Shown here: in pieces, positions 44,815 to 54,039 of the stretch | Layout: every line of letters begins with the position of its first letter | Numbering within the stretch: the first letter of the stretch is position 1 | Assembly: GCA_027061805.1 (NCBI GenBank) | Contig: JAMOWA010000013.1 | Span: 1 to 59,195, forward strand | Length of the DNA: 59,195 nucleotides | From: Thermoanaerobaculia bacterium | Lineage (GTDB): Bacteria; Acidobacteriota; Thermoanaerobaculia; Thermoanaerobaculales; Sulfomarinibacteraceae | Direction of reading: 5' to 3' | Made by a program: the position numbers and the translations under genes | The notes under the pieces: model-generated | Told to the model about the DNA's origin: nothing | The model's input: only the letters and a program-made list of their open reading frames with translations | Databases searched by the model: none

Positions 44815-45036
44815 GCGGGCGACCGAAGGCCATGGCCCGCCCCAGTACAGGGCCGCGAACGCCGGACGAGACACCTCTGAAGCCCTCCCGATGGATGAGA
44901 CGGGTCAGGATCGAGGCCATGGCGGGCGTCCACATGGCATAGGCCCCCGGTGGAAGGGATATCCCGTTCCTGATCACGAGGATGTGGGCCACGCACGAGG
45001 AGGAGGAAGAAGAAGATCGTCAGGCTTCTCCGTGGA
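44815..45036 (-). pseudogene. Remnant of a CPBP (CAAX-type) membrane protease N-terminus
   Basis: On the minus strand one frame encodes SLTIFFFLLLVRG, and after a shift of one base near 44995 another encodes AHILVIRNGISLPPGAYAMW then TPAMASILTRLIHREGF. The order hydrophobic start, MWTPAMASILTRL, REGFR recalls the N-terminal end of CPBP intramembrane proteases. The catalytic EExxxR and HxxxE segments are absent. Weakly supported. The rest of the 44.8-45.1 kb gap is empty apart from TAGGCT, a possible -10 at 45127. Confidence 0.3.
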
Positions 45037-45137
45037 GCGGTCCGGATTGGGGCCCTGATGGCAGTCCGGCCCGCCGGTCCGTGTGGCGGACGCTCGAAGG
45101 GGTGACAGGGGGGACCGCGTCCGGGTAGGCTCGTTCC

Positions 45138-47009
45138 ATGGTACTGACCACCATCGTCGTCGCCGTCGCCCTGGGGATCGGTGCCCAGGTGGCCGCCGAG
45201 AGGCTCCGCCTGCCGGCGATCCTCCCGCTGCTCCTCCTGGGCATGGCCTTCGGTCCGTACGGCGCCGGGGTCTTCGACCCCACGTCGCTGGGCGGGGTCC
45301 TGGAGGTCTTCATCCACCTGGGCGTGGCCATCATCCTGTTCGAGGGGGGCCTCACCCTGGACCCGTCACACCTGGCCCGGGTGGGGGCCCCGGTGAGGAA
45401 CCTGCTGACGGTCGGTGCGGCGGTGACGGGCGGGGTGGCCACCGTGGCGGCCCGCGAGCTGACGGGGCTGCCCTGGGACGTGGCCGCGCTCTTCGGGGCC
45501 ATCATGATCGTGACGGGGCCCACGGTCATCGTGCCGCTCCTGCGGCACATGATCGCGCCACGGAGGGTCAAGACGATCCTCACCTCGGAGGGCCTCATCA
45601 TCGATCCCATCGGCGCGGTCCTCGCGTACCTGGTGCTCCAGTGGATCCTGCGGCTGGGCATCCCCTGGCGGGAGATGGCCACGGAGGTGGCGATCCTGGT
45701 GGTGACCGGCGTGGTGGTGGGCTTCGCCGGGGGTGCCCTGGCGAAGCAGGTGCTCCGGACCCGCTTCGTCGGCGGGGAGCTGCGGAACCTGGTGGTGCTC
45801 GCCGTGCTGCTCGTGGTCTACGCCGTGTGCGAGCACCAGGCCCCCCAGTCGGGGATCCTGGCCTCCGTGGTCATGGGGTTCACGCTTTCCGCCGCGGAGC
45901 TGCCCGACCTGGTGAGCCTGCGGGCCTTCAAGGGGCAGATCACGGCGCTGGTGATCTCGGTGCTGTTCATCCTGCTGGCAGGCGAGCTGGAGATCGCCAG
46001 CATGTTCCGCCTGGGGACCGGGGCCTGGATCACCATGGCGGTGCTCGTCTTCGTTGCCCGCCCGCTCTCGGTGGTGCTGTCGGTGTGGCCTTCCATGCTG
46101 CCGGGCCGCGAGCGGATGGTGCTGGCCATGATCGCGCCCCGGGGCATCGTGGCCGCGGCCGTGGCCTCCCTGGCGGCCCGGGAGCTGGCCCTCCGGGGAA
46201 TCCCCGGGGCCGGGCAGCTCGAGGCCCTGACCTACCTGGCCATCCTGGTGACCGGCGCCTGGGCCACCCTCTCGGCGGTGGTGTGGCCCCGCGTTCTCGG
46301 CTTCACCGACGACCCCTCCCGCCGGCGGGTGGTGATCGTGGGCGAGAACCCCCTCACGGAGGCCCTGGGACGCGCCCTGGACCGCCTGGAGTGGACCGTC
46401 GTCGTGGTGGACGGCGTGGCCTGGCGGCTGGAGCGGGCCAGGGCCGCCGGCTTCTCCACGGTCCTGGGAGATGCCCGCGATGCCATCACCTACGAGGAGG
46501 CGGGGGTCGAGGCGGACACCCTGGTGGTGGCGGGCACCACCAACGACGAGCTGAACCTGCTGGTGGCGGAGCTGGTGCACCACGAGTTCGGTGTGCCGAA
46601 CCCTGTGGTGGCGCTGCACCATCCGCCCGAGGAGCTGGGCCGGCGCTCGCGGGCGTGGGTGGACCTGCTGGGAGGCAGGGGCCTGGACGTGCCCCGCTGG
46701 CTCCGGCTCCTGGAGAGCGGGCACGTGCACGAGCTCGAGGTGGAGGTGGACGAGGCGGCGGCGGGGATCCTCCGCCAGGCGGAGCGGGAGCTGCCCGACG
46801 ACGTGCTGCGCCTGGTGGCGGTGGAGAACGGCCGGCCCCGCTTCAACGTGTCCGGCCCGGTCCGGGAGGGCTGGGAGCGGCTCGTCCTGCTCGTGGCCGA
46901 GGGGCGGGCCTGGGAGATGCTGGCCGAGCTGCGGCGGGAGAAGGCGGCCCCGGAGGAGGGGACGGAGGAGGAGCCGTCACAGCCCGCCACCGGAGCGGGG
47001 AATGGCTGA
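45138..47009 (+). CDS. CPA-type cation:proton antiporter with TrkA-N domain
   Basis: 623 residues. About twelve hydrophobic segments (1-395) form a sodium/proton exchanger, with the ion-site region ILFEGGLTLD (helix 3) and SEGLIIDPIGAVLAY (the IxDP[IV] helix-5 motif). A soluble C-terminus begins with a TrkA-N/RCK nucleotide-binding domain (RRRVVIVGENPLTEALGRAL, about 397-520) and ends in an acidic tail. It exchanges Na+ or K+ for H+, gated by nucleotide or redox state. The stop overlaps the next gene's start by 8 bases. Confidence 0.92.
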   Translation: MVLTTIVVAVALGIGAQVAAERLRLPAILPLLLLGMAFGPYGAGVFDPTSLGGVLEVFIHLGVAIILFEGGLTLDPSHLARVGAPVRNLLTVGAAVTGGVATVAARELTGLPWDVAALFGAIMIVTGPTVIVPLLRHMIAPRRVKTILTSEGLIIDPIGAVLAYLVLQWILRLGIPWREMATEVAILVVTGVVVGFAGGALAKQVLRTRFVGGELRNLVVLAVLLVVYAVCEHQAPQSGILASVVMGFTLSAAELPDLVSLRAFKGQITALVISVLFILLAGELEIASMFRLGTGAWITMAVLVFVARPLSVVLSVWPSMLPGRERMVLAMIAPRGIVAAAVASLAARELALRGIPGAGQLEALTYLAILVTGAWATLSAVVWPRVLGFTDDPSRRRVVIVGENPLTEALGRALDRLEWTVVVVDGVAWRLERARAAGFSTVLGDARDAITYEEAGVEADTLVVAGTTNDELNLLVAELVHHEFGVPNPVVALHHPPEELGRRSRAWVDLLGGRGLDVPRWLRLLESGHVHELEVEVDEAAAGILRQAERELPDDVLRLVAVENGRPRFNVSGPVREGWERLVLLVAEGRAWEMLAELRREKAAPEEGTEEEPSQPATGAGNG

Positions 47010-47388
47010 GAACCCGGTGACGGTGACCGTGGCCTCAGGCCACCGGAGGTTGCACGCCTGGGTCCGCCGTGCCGGGAGGGACCTCGTGGTGGTGCTGGAA
47101 GGTGGTGGGGCGCCCCACGTGGGGTGCGTGGTGCTGTCCCAGCCGAGGCCCTCCACGGCGGCGGGCGGCGGTACCTCGGTGAGCTCGTCGGTGCTGACCC
47201 TGCCACCCCACAAGGAGGAGCCCGTGGCCCGGGGGGTGGCCGAGCACCTGGCCCGGGCGCTGGCGTGCGTGGTCGTGGCCAGCGCCGGAATCCACGAGGA
47301 GGGGCTCGACGCCGGGGGTATCCGCGCCTGGCTCGAGCTGTCGGAGGTGGTGGCGGAGCGCCTCGAGGAGCGCCTCAGGGGCGCGTGA
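47002..47388 (+). CDS. LpdD-like (prenylated-flavin chaperone family) small protein
   Basis: 128 residues. GGGAPHVGCVVLSQP resembles the GGxxPHIGAVALAxP signature of the LpdD/gallate decarboxylase subunit D family, and KEEPVARGVAEHLARAL fits the same fold. LpdD-type proteins help mature UbiD-type decarboxylases, but no UbiD or UbiX gene is nearby. The ATG at 47002 overlaps the antiporter stop; GGAGCGGGGA precedes it. Confidence 0.6.
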   Translation: MAENPVTVTVASGHRRLHAWVRRAGRDLVVVLEGGGAPHVGCVVLSQPRPSTAAGGGTSVSSSVLTLPPHKEEPVARGVAEHLARALACVVVASAGIHEEGLDAGGIRAWLELSEVVAERLEERLRGA

Positions 47389-47747
47389 CCCCGAGCATCG
47401 TGCAGGACTTCCCGGAACGGTGTCCTCTCCGGTCCGGCGAGACACTGAAACTGAAAGTACATTCAGGTTTCCATCATCCTCCTTCCGATCCACACGATCC
47501 TCGGGATCCGTGGTTTGCTCTCCCGGGCGGGTGGGGGCCGGTCTGGTGGGAATCGGCCTCGATCCGGGAGCCTTGCAGGCGGCTCACTCCACCACCTGGA
47601 GGGGGCAGGACGACCTTGGCGCGATCTCGGGTCCCGCGAACCCGAGGAGCCTCCAGCCGGAAGAAGGCGTCTTCCGTCGGGGCATGCAGCCGTCCGGTGT
47701 GCCTGTCACCGGTCCGTTGTGGGGGCCCCGGGGTACAATCGTGAGCC
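47389..47747 (-). repeat. Composite intergenic repeat, copy E (reversed)
   Basis: Read on the minus strand, 47600-47461 gives GTGGAGTGAGCCGCCTGCAA, GCTCCCGGATCGAGGCCGAT, GGCCCCCACCCGCCCGGGAG, then AAACCACGGATCCCGAGG, the same order as copy C at 32330-32445. Nothing else is visible except TACAAT at 47734, a likely -10 for the next gene. Confidence 0.7.
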
Positions 47748-49790
47748 ATGGGAGCTGTGGCGTTCTACCTCGTGGTCCTGGCGGCGGGCCTCGGCGGCTA
47801 CCGGGTCCTGCTGATGCTGGGGCTGGAGGACCGCGAGGCCTGGGCGGGTGGGCGGATGGCGGGCCTGGTGGCGGTGGCCTTCCCCGCGTGGTGGACGTCG
47901 GTGGCGGGCCTCGGCGCGTGGAGGTGGGTGGGGGCGATCCTCCTGGCAGCGGGAGCGGTGCTGGGGGGCAGGGCCCTCGTGGCGAGAAGGGGGGCCTGGA
48001 AGCAGATCGTGGCGGCCGAGGCGGTCTTCGTGGTGTGCTTCGTGGCGGTCCTGCTGCTCCGCCTGGACCGCCCTGAGATCCGGGGCACGGAAAAGCCCAT
48101 GGACCTGGGCATCCTGGCCTCCCTGCTCAGGGCCCGTTCGTTCCCACCGCCGGACATGTGGCTCGCGGGCGAGGTCCTGCCGTACTACTACTGGGGCGCC
48201 CTGCTCTGGACGGTGCCCCTGTGGGTCTCCCGCATCCCGCTGGAGGTGGGCTACAACCTGATCGTGGCGCTTCTCGCCGGCCTGACCGGTTCCCTGGCCT
48301 GGGCGACCGCCTCCCGCTGGTCGGGGCCGTGGCGGGGGGCCCTGCTGTCCGTGTTCTTCATGGTGCTCGCCGGGACGCCCGACGGGCTGCGCCAGGTGCT
48401 GTCCGGGACCGCGCTCCGGTCCCTGGACTGCTGGCACTCCTCCCGCCAGGTGGCCGACGCCATCACCGAGTTTCCGCTGTTCACCTTCTGGCTGGGCGAC
48501 CTCCACCCGCACCTGCTGACGCTTCCGCTGACGTTGCTGGCGGTGCTGCTGGCCCTGACTGCGGGGAGGAAAGGTCCGCGGCCGGCCCTCCTGGCGGCGG
48601 TGGCGGTGGTCTCCGGCGTGACCTGGGCGGCCAACCCCTGGGCCATGCCGCCCACGCTTGCGGCCGTGGGCCTGATGCTGGTGGCGGGGGATGGCCGGTG
48701 GCGCTGGCCCTGGGGCCCCGGCTGGCGGAGGTGGGCCGGCGCCGCGGCGGTGGCGGTGGGGAGCTGGGTCGCCACCGCGCCCTTCCACCTGAGCTTCCAT
48801 CCGCCGTTCCAGGGCATCGGCCTCGTGCATGCCTGGACCACGCCGGCCGAGCTGGTCCTCTTCGCGGGTCCGCTGATGGTGGCGGCCGCGCTGGGCGTGG
48901 TGGGGGTCGCGGTGGCGTGGGGTGGCGCCCATCCGGAGCGCCGCATGGCGGCCGGGACCGTGGTGGTGGCCGTTGCCGTGCTGGCCGCCGCGGTGAGCGG
49001 CAGGCCCGTGGCGTCCTTCCTGGCGGTGCTGGCGCTGGTCCTGGCGGTGCACGGTGTCAGCGGGGCCCGGGAGGCGGACCGCCCCGCACTCCTCCTGGCG
49101 GCCCTCGGCATCTTCCTCTTCCTCGTCCCGGAGATCCTCTTCGTCAGGGACCCCTACGGCGAGAAGCTCCACCGGATGAACACCATCTTCAAGGCATGGT
49201 TCCAGGGGTGGATGTTCCTGGCCCTGGCGCTTCCCGCACTGCTCAGGAGGGGGGTGCGCCGGCCCGGGGCGCGGCTGGCGGTGGCGGTGCTCCTGGTGCT
49301 CCCGGCGCTGCCCCACCTGGCGGGGATGGCGACGGGGTCGCTCCTGGGCCGGCAACCGGGCCTGGACGGCCTCCGCTGGATGAGCCCCGGGGATCGCGCC
49401 GCGGTCCGCTTCCTGCGGCGGCAACCCCCGGGGACGGCGCTGGTGGAGGCCGTGGGCGGCGCCTACTCGGACTACGCCAGGCTCTCGGCGGCCTCCGGCG
49501 TCCCGGCGCTCCTCGGGTGGGGAAACCACGAGCTGGTCTGGCGTGGCCCCTCCATCCTCCCGGAGCTGGAGCGCCGCCGGAAGCTGGTGAAGACCATCTA
49601 CGGCTCCGGTGACCCCGCCGAGGTGGCCAGGGCGGTGAAGGAGGCCGGCGTGGACCTCGTGGCCGTGGGAACCTTCGAGAAGAAGGACGGTGATCTCGAG
49701 AAGCTCGCGGCGGTGGCGGAGTCCGGAGAGCGGGTCTTCGACGAGTCGGGGACGTCACTCTACCGCTTCCCGGAGGCCGGAGCCCGGTGA
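47748..49790 (+). CDS. DUF2298 (YYY) membrane protein
   Basis: 680 residues with about sixteen hydrophobic segments. The region EKPMDLGILASLLRA, PPPDMWLAGEVLPYYYWGAL is the DUF2298/YYY signature, and TFWLGDLHPHLLTLPL and HRMNTIFKAWFQGW are also typical. These GT-C-related proteins from Chloroflexi, archaea and others are thought to handle polyprenyl-linked sugars. The last 90 residues form a soluble domain (VEAVGGAYSDYARLSAASGV). Its TGA is 4-base coupled to the next ATG region. Confidence 0.88.
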   Translation: MGAVAFYLVVLAAGLGGYRVLLMLGLEDREAWAGGRMAGLVAVAFPAWWTSVAGLGAWRWVGAILLAAGAVLGGRALVARRGAWKQIVAAEAVFVVCFVAVLLLRLDRPEIRGTEKPMDLGILASLLRARSFPPPDMWLAGEVLPYYYWGALLWTVPLWVSRIPLEVGYNLIVALLAGLTGSLAWATASRWSGPWRGALLSVFFMVLAGTPDGLRQVLSGTALRSLDCWHSSRQVADAITEFPLFTFWLGDLHPHLLTLPLTLLAVLLALTAGRKGPRPALLAAVAVVSGVTWAANPWAMPPTLAAVGLMLVAGDGRWRWPWGPGWRRWAGAAAVAVGSWVATAPFHLSFHPPFQGIGLVHAWTTPAELVLFAGPLMVAAALGVVGVAVAWGGAHPERRMAAGTVVVAVAVLAAAVSGRPVASFLAVLALVLAVHGVSGAREADRPALLLAALGIFLFLVPEILFVRDPYGEKLHRMNTIFKAWFQGWMFLALALPALLRRGVRRPGARLAVAVLLVLPALPHLAGMATGSLLGRQPGLDGLRWMSPGDRAAVRFLRRQPPGTALVEAVGGAYSDYARLSAASGVPALLGWGNHELVWRGPSILPELERRRKLVKTIYGSGDPAEVARAVKEAGVDLVAVGTFEKKDGDLEKLAAVAESGERVFDESGTSLYRFPEAGAR

Positions 49791-52183
49791 GCAACACCAC
49801 CTGTGGCCGGGAGGCCGGGCCGGGGAGCCTCCGGAGGTGGGCCCCCTGGCTGGGGCTCCTGCTGCTCGCGGCTGCGCTCCACCTTGCGGTTCTCGGGGAG
49901 CGTTCCTACCACCACGACGAGTCCATCCACGCCAAGCTGTCGTGGGACCTGGTCCACAGGGGGGCCTACCGCTACGACCCCACCTACCACGGCCCGCTGC
50001 TCTACTACCTCACCGCCGCCACCTTTCTCACCCTGGGCGAGTCGGACTTCCTTGCCCGTCTTCCCGTGGCCGCCGCGGGAATCCTGATGGTGCTGGTGGC
50101 GTGGAGCCTGAGGCGCCGCCTGGGGGAGCGGGCGGCCTGGTGGACGGGCCTGCTGTGGACCCTCTCGCCGCTCTTCCTCTTCTACGGGCGGTTCCTCCGG
50201 ATGGACGTGCTGGAGGCGGCCCTGGCCTCGGCCGCCGGGGTGGCGTGGCTCGGCATCCTCCGGCACCGGCGGGGGGCGTGGTGGTGGTTCGGCCTGTGGA
50301 CCGGACTGGCCTTCGCCACCAAGGAGAACGCCTACGTCACGACGGCCCTGGCGGGGTTCTCGGCGGGGGTGGTGGCCCTGGTCTTCGGGCTCCGGGAGCG
50401 ACTCCGGGAGGCATGGGCGTGGACGAGGGCCCGCCGGGTGGGGGTGCTCACGGCCGTCTCGGTGTTCGTGGTGGTCACGGTGCCGCTCTACACGGTGGGG
50501 TTCAGCCGTGCGGGAGACTGGGCGTTCCCCGTGAAGGCCATCGGGTACTGGTGGAAGCAGCACAGCATCGAGAGGGTCGGCGGGCCGTGGTGGTACCACC
50601 TGCCGCGCCTCGGGATCTACGAGTTCCTCCCCATCGGTGCGGCGCTGGTGTGGGCCTGGCGGCGCCGGGGAAGGATGCGGCCGCTGGAGGTCTTCCTCCT
50701 GAGCTTCGGCCTGGCCTCGGTGGGCCTCTACTGCTACCTGGGAGAGAAGACCCCCTGGCTCGGTGTCCACCAGGTGTGGGCGTTCATCCCCCTGGCCGGG
50801 TTGCAGCTGGCCCGCACCTTCGGTCCCCGGGGGAGCCGGTGGGGGCGGGTCGTGGCCGCGGTGGCGCTGGCGGCCACGGCCGTGGTGTCGGTGACCGCCT
50901 CGTTCGTGCTGGACGAGATCACACCGGAGGCGAGGCGGGTGGAGGCCCTGATCTTCGTGCAGACCTGTCCGGAGCTCAGGGCCGTGGCCCGGGAGGGGCT
51001 GGAGCTTGCGGGGGAGGGGGGGGCGGGTGCCCGGATCTCCGTATCCGGCCAGGCCGTGTGGCCCCTCCTGTGGTACTGGCGCGACCTGGGGGTGTGGTGG
51101 AGCCGTCCGCGTCCGGGGATGAAGCCGGACCTGGTGGTCTGCGATCCGGGGGACGAGGGCGACATCCGGAAGGACCTGGTTCCCGGCTGGGAGCGGCAGC
51201 GGATTCCGTTGCGGGCGTGGTGGCTCATGTACCAGGACCTCCCGTCGCCGGTGGAGGCCCTGCGGTACCTGGTCACGAGGGTGCCCTGGAGCCCCATCGG
51301 GTCCACGGACGTGGTGGTGCTCCGGAGGACGGGCGAGACGGAGCCATCGGTGGAGGCGGAGCCGCCGGCCTCGCTTGCGCGGGGGTTGCGGGTGGTGGGC
51401 GCGAGGATCGTGGGGCGGGGCCTCCTGGGAGAGCCCCGCGGCGTGGCCCTCTCCGGAGGACGCCTGGCGGTGGCGGACGCGGCCTTCGACCGGGTCCTGC
51501 TCATGGACGCGGACGGGGGAGACGCCGGACCGGTCGCCGGGATCGCCCTCGTGCAGCCCGAGGGCGTGGCGTGGACGCCCGAAGGGAAGCTCGTGGTGGC
51601 CGACACCTGGCAACACCGGGTGGTGGTGGTTTCTCCCAGGGGGGGAAAGGCAGAAGAGCTCCCCGTTCCCGAGGGGGGATGGTACGGCCCGCGCGGCGTG
51701 GCGGTGGGGCCGGACGGGGCCATCGTGGTGAGCGACACCGGGAACAAGCGGCTGGTGGTCTACCCGGCGGGCGGGGGAGGCCCCTCGGTCCTCGGCCGTG
51801 GGGGCTCCGGTCCCGCGGAGCTGGACGAGCCCGTGGGGGTGGCCTGGCGGGACGCCGGCTCGGTGATCGTGTGCGACACGGGGAACCGCAGGCTCCAGGT
51901 CCTCTCCACCGGAGGCGGGGTCCTGGAGACCGTGGAGCTCCCGGAGGCCTGGACCGACTACTACTCCCGGCCCCAGATCGCGGTGCTCGGACCCCGCGAC
52001 TGGGTGGTGACCGACACACCGGGAGAGAGGCTGTGGAGGGTCCGGGACGGTGCCGTGAGCTCCCTGCCGCTGCACGACGAGGGGATCCGCCCCACGGGAG
52101 TGGCCTGGGACCCGGCCACCCGGACCCTTGTCATCGGCGATCTTTCCGGTAGGGTCTGGGTACTGGAGGTGATCCATGTCTGA
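49787..52183 (+). CDS. Agl23-type (TIGR03663) membrane glycosyltransferase-like protein fused to an NHL propeller
   Basis: 798 residues. The N-terminal half is GT-C-like: LGERSYHHDESIHAK carries the DE motif of the first loop (usually metal/catalytic), and YDPTYHGPLLYYLTAATFLT is the flippase-associated Agl23 signature. About ten spans follow to residue 375. From about 530 onward there are NHL repeats (GEPRGVALSGGRLAVADAA, YGPRGVAVGPDGAIVVSDTG, LDEPVGVAWRDAGSVIVCDT), a periplasmic six-blade propeller. The fusion puts a binding or scaffold domain on the transferase. It overlaps DUF2298 by 4 bases and the GT2 gene by 8. Confidence 0.85.
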   Translation: MSNTTCGREAGPGSLRRWAPWLGLLLLAAALHLAVLGERSYHHDESIHAKLSWDLVHRGAYRYDPTYHGPLLYYLTAATFLTLGESDFLARLPVAAAGILMVLVAWSLRRRLGERAAWWTGLLWTLSPLFLFYGRFLRMDVLEAALASAAGVAWLGILRHRRGAWWWFGLWTGLAFATKENAYVTTALAGFSAGVVALVFGLRERLREAWAWTRARRVGVLTAVSVFVVVTVPLYTVGFSRAGDWAFPVKAIGYWWKQHSIERVGGPWWYHLPRLGIYEFLPIGAALVWAWRRRGRMRPLEVFLLSFGLASVGLYCYLGEKTPWLGVHQVWAFIPLAGLQLARTFGPRGSRWGRVVAAVALAATAVVSVTASFVLDEITPEARRVEALIFVQTCPELRAVAREGLELAGEGGAGARISVSGQAVWPLLWYWRDLGVWWSRPRPGMKPDLVVCDPGDEGDIRKDLVPGWERQRIPLRAWWLMYQDLPSPVEALRYLVTRVPWSPIGSTDVVVLRRTGETEPSVEAEPPASLARGLRVVGARIVGRGLLGEPRGVALSGGRLAVADAAFDRVLLMDADGGDAGPVAGIALVQPEGVAWTPEGKLVVADTWQHRVVVVSPRGGKAEELPVPEGGWYGPRGVAVGPDGAIVVSDTGNKRLVVYPAGGGGPSVLGRGGSGPAELDEPVGVAWRDAGSVIVCDTGNRRLQVLSTGGGVLETVELPEAWTDYYSRPQIAVLGPRDWVVTDTPGERLWRVRDGAVSSLPLHDEGIRPTGVAWDPATRTLVIGDLSGRVWVLEVIHV

Positions 52184-53144
52184 GCGTCCCGAGCTGAGCG
52201 TCGTGATCCCGGCGTTCAACGAGCAGGACAATGTGGAGCCCATGGCCGAGCGCCTCGTGGCCGCCCTCGAGGGCGTGGTGGACGGTCTGGAGGTCCTCTT
52301 CGTGGACGACGGTTCCTCCGACGCCACCTGGGAGAGGGTGGCCGAGCTCGCCCGCAGGGACCCGCGGGTCCGCGGCATCCGCTTCGCCCGGAACTTCGGG
52401 CACCAGGCGGCGGTCACCGCAGGGGTGGACGCCGCGCGGGGCACCGCGGTGGTCATCATCGACGCCGACCTCCAGGACCCTCCGGAGGTGATCCCGGAGC
52501 TGGTGGCCCGCTGGCGGGAGGGGTACGAGGTGGTGTACGCGCAGCGGGAGCACCGCGAGGGCGAGACGGCCTTCAAGAAGGCGACGGCCGCGGCGTTCTA
52601 CCGCATCCTCCGGGCCATCACCAACGTGGACATCCCCGTGGACACGGGGGACTTCCGGCTCATGGGCCCCGATGCCCTGGCGGCCTTCCGTGCGCTGCCG
52701 GAGCGGAACCGGTTCATCCGCGGTCTGGTGAGCTGGGTGGGATTTCCGCAGGCGGCCGTCCGGTACCAGCGCCACGCGCGGCACGCCGGCGAGACCAAGT
52801 ACCCCCTGCGGAAGATGGTGCGTTTCGCGGTGGATGGGATCACCTCGTTCTCATTCCTCCCCCTGCGCCTCGCGACCTGGACCGGGTTTGGCGTGTCGTT
52901 GCTTGCCTTCCTCTACATCCTCGTGGTCATCACGCTGAAGATCCTGGGGATCAACTGGCCCGGCTACACCTCGCTCATGGCGGCGATCCTCTTCCTGGGG
53001 GGTGTCCAGCTCATCATGATCGGGATCCTCGGGGAGTACCTGGGCCGCGTCTTCGACGAGGTGAAGCGGCGCCCCCTCTACCTGGTCCGCGACTCCACAG
53101 ACCGGAGCGTGGGCGTGGTTCCCCCGGCGCGGCCGGTGACCTGA
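52176..53144 (+). CDS. Polyprenyl-phosphate glycosyltransferase (GT2, GtrB/DPMS-like)
   Basis: 322 residues. The GT2 domain shows SVVIPAFNEQDNV, FVDDGSSDATW, DADLQDPPE (the DxD-type metal site) and GDFRLMGP. Two C-terminal spans (about 235-258 and 268-292) match GtrB-type dolichol/undecaprenyl-phosphate sugar transferases. It should load a hexose onto undecaprenyl phosphate on the cytoplasmic face; the two upstream membrane proteins are plausible users of that donor. The ATG at 52176 overlaps the preceding gene. Confidence 0.93.
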   Translation: MSERPELSVVIPAFNEQDNVEPMAERLVAALEGVVDGLEVLFVDDGSSDATWERVAELARRDPRVRGIRFARNFGHQAAVTAGVDAARGTAVVIIDADLQDPPEVIPELVARWREGYEVVYAQREHREGETAFKKATAAAFYRILRAITNVDIPVDTGDFRLMGPDALAAFRALPERNRFIRGLVSWVGFPQAAVRYQRHARHAGETKYPLRKMVRFAVDGITSFSFLPLRLATWTGFGVSLLAFLYILVVITLKILGINWPGYTSLMAAILFLGGVQLIMIGILGEYLGRVFDEVKRRPLYLVRDSTDRSVGVVPPARPVT

Positions 53145-53996
53145 GGTGCCGCGCGGGGGGGAGTGGTCGCCCCGGATCACCTTGCTCCGGGAGGAGCTGG
53201 ATTCTCGCATGACGCTGACACGGGTCCCCCGCCCGGGCTTCCGGGCGCTGAAGAGCAGCCCCACGCCCCACGGGAAGCCGTCGAACAGCCTGTCAAGGGA
53301 GAAGATCGCCGTCACGAGACGAACCAGCCATCCGTGCTGCCCGAGCCGCCCCACGGCCCGGAGCGCGGGGTCGGACTGGACGGGACCCTCGACCCGGAGC
53401 CGGCGCCGGTTGACCCGCTTGAGGAAGAGCCCGTCGTAGATCCGCACGAGGGGCCAGCCCCACCGGGTCACGTCCGGTTGGAGGCCGGCCTCCCGGAGCA
53501 GGGCGGCCATGCGGTGGGAGGTGTAGCGGCGCAGGTGGCCGGCCCAGTCGTCCCAGTCGGACCACTGGGAGGGACCGGCCGGTACCGTGCCGACCAGCAG
53601 GCCTCCGGGCACGAGCACCCGTGCCAGCTCGCGCAGGGCCCGGGTGTCATCCGTGACGTGTTCCAGCGTCTCGGCCGTCGTGGCCGTGGCGAAGGTACCC
53701 TCCCGGAAGGGCAGCGCCATGATGTCCGCCACCACGGGAAGGATTCTTGTCCCTCCGCCAGGGGTGGCCCTGTGGGAGGCCGCCACCACCAGGGACCGCA
53801 GCGAGCGGTCGGCGGCCACCACGGTGCGGCCGCTCCCGGCGAGCAGGGCCGAGAGGGAGCCCACCCCCGCGGCGCATTCCAGGTGAAGCTCTCCACTGCG
53901 CCCCGGCGGTCCGAGGGCACCCAGGATCCGGGACTCGCGGTGGACATGACGGGGCCCGAAGAACTCCGGGTCGGAACCCCACCGGGCCCTGCCCAT
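52851..53996 (-). CDS. Class I SAM-dependent methyltransferase with an overlong antisense tail
   Basis: 381 codons. Residues 35-190 are a class I methyltransferase: HLECAAGVGSLSALLAGSG (motif I), VVAADRSLRSL, ADIMALPFREGTFATATTAE and TLEHVTDDTRALRELARVL. The recognisable protein ends near LLFSARKPGR (about residue 255), but no stop occurs until 52851, so the last ~98 codons lie antisense inside the GT2 gene and look like shadow sequence (DHDELDTPQEEDRRHERGVA). Either the stop was lost or the end is frameshifted. It is convergent with the glycosylation cluster and may modify a sugar or lipid. Confidence 0.75.
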   Translation of the reverse strand: MGRARWGSDPEFFGPRHVHRESRILGALGPPGRSGELHLECAAGVGSLSALLAGSGRTVVAADRSLRSLVVAASHRATPGGGTRILPVVADIMALPFREGTFATATTAETLEHVTDDTRALRELARVLVPGGLLVGTVPAGPSQWSDWDDWAGHLRRYTSHRMAALLREAGLQPDVTRWGWPLVRIYDGLFLKRVNRRRLRVEGPVQSDPALRAVGRLGQHGWLVRLVTAIFSLDRLFDGFPWGVGLLFSARKPGRGTRVSVMRESSSSRSKVIRGDHSPPRGTSGHRPRRGNHAHAPVCGVADQVEGAPLHLVEDAAQVLPEDPDHDELDTPQEEDRRHERGVAGPVDPQDLQRDDHEDVEEGKQRHAKPGPGREAQGEE

Positions 53997-54039
53997 GTTC
54001 CGGACCTCCCCTACGCCATCCCGGGTCCTTCTCCCGCGG

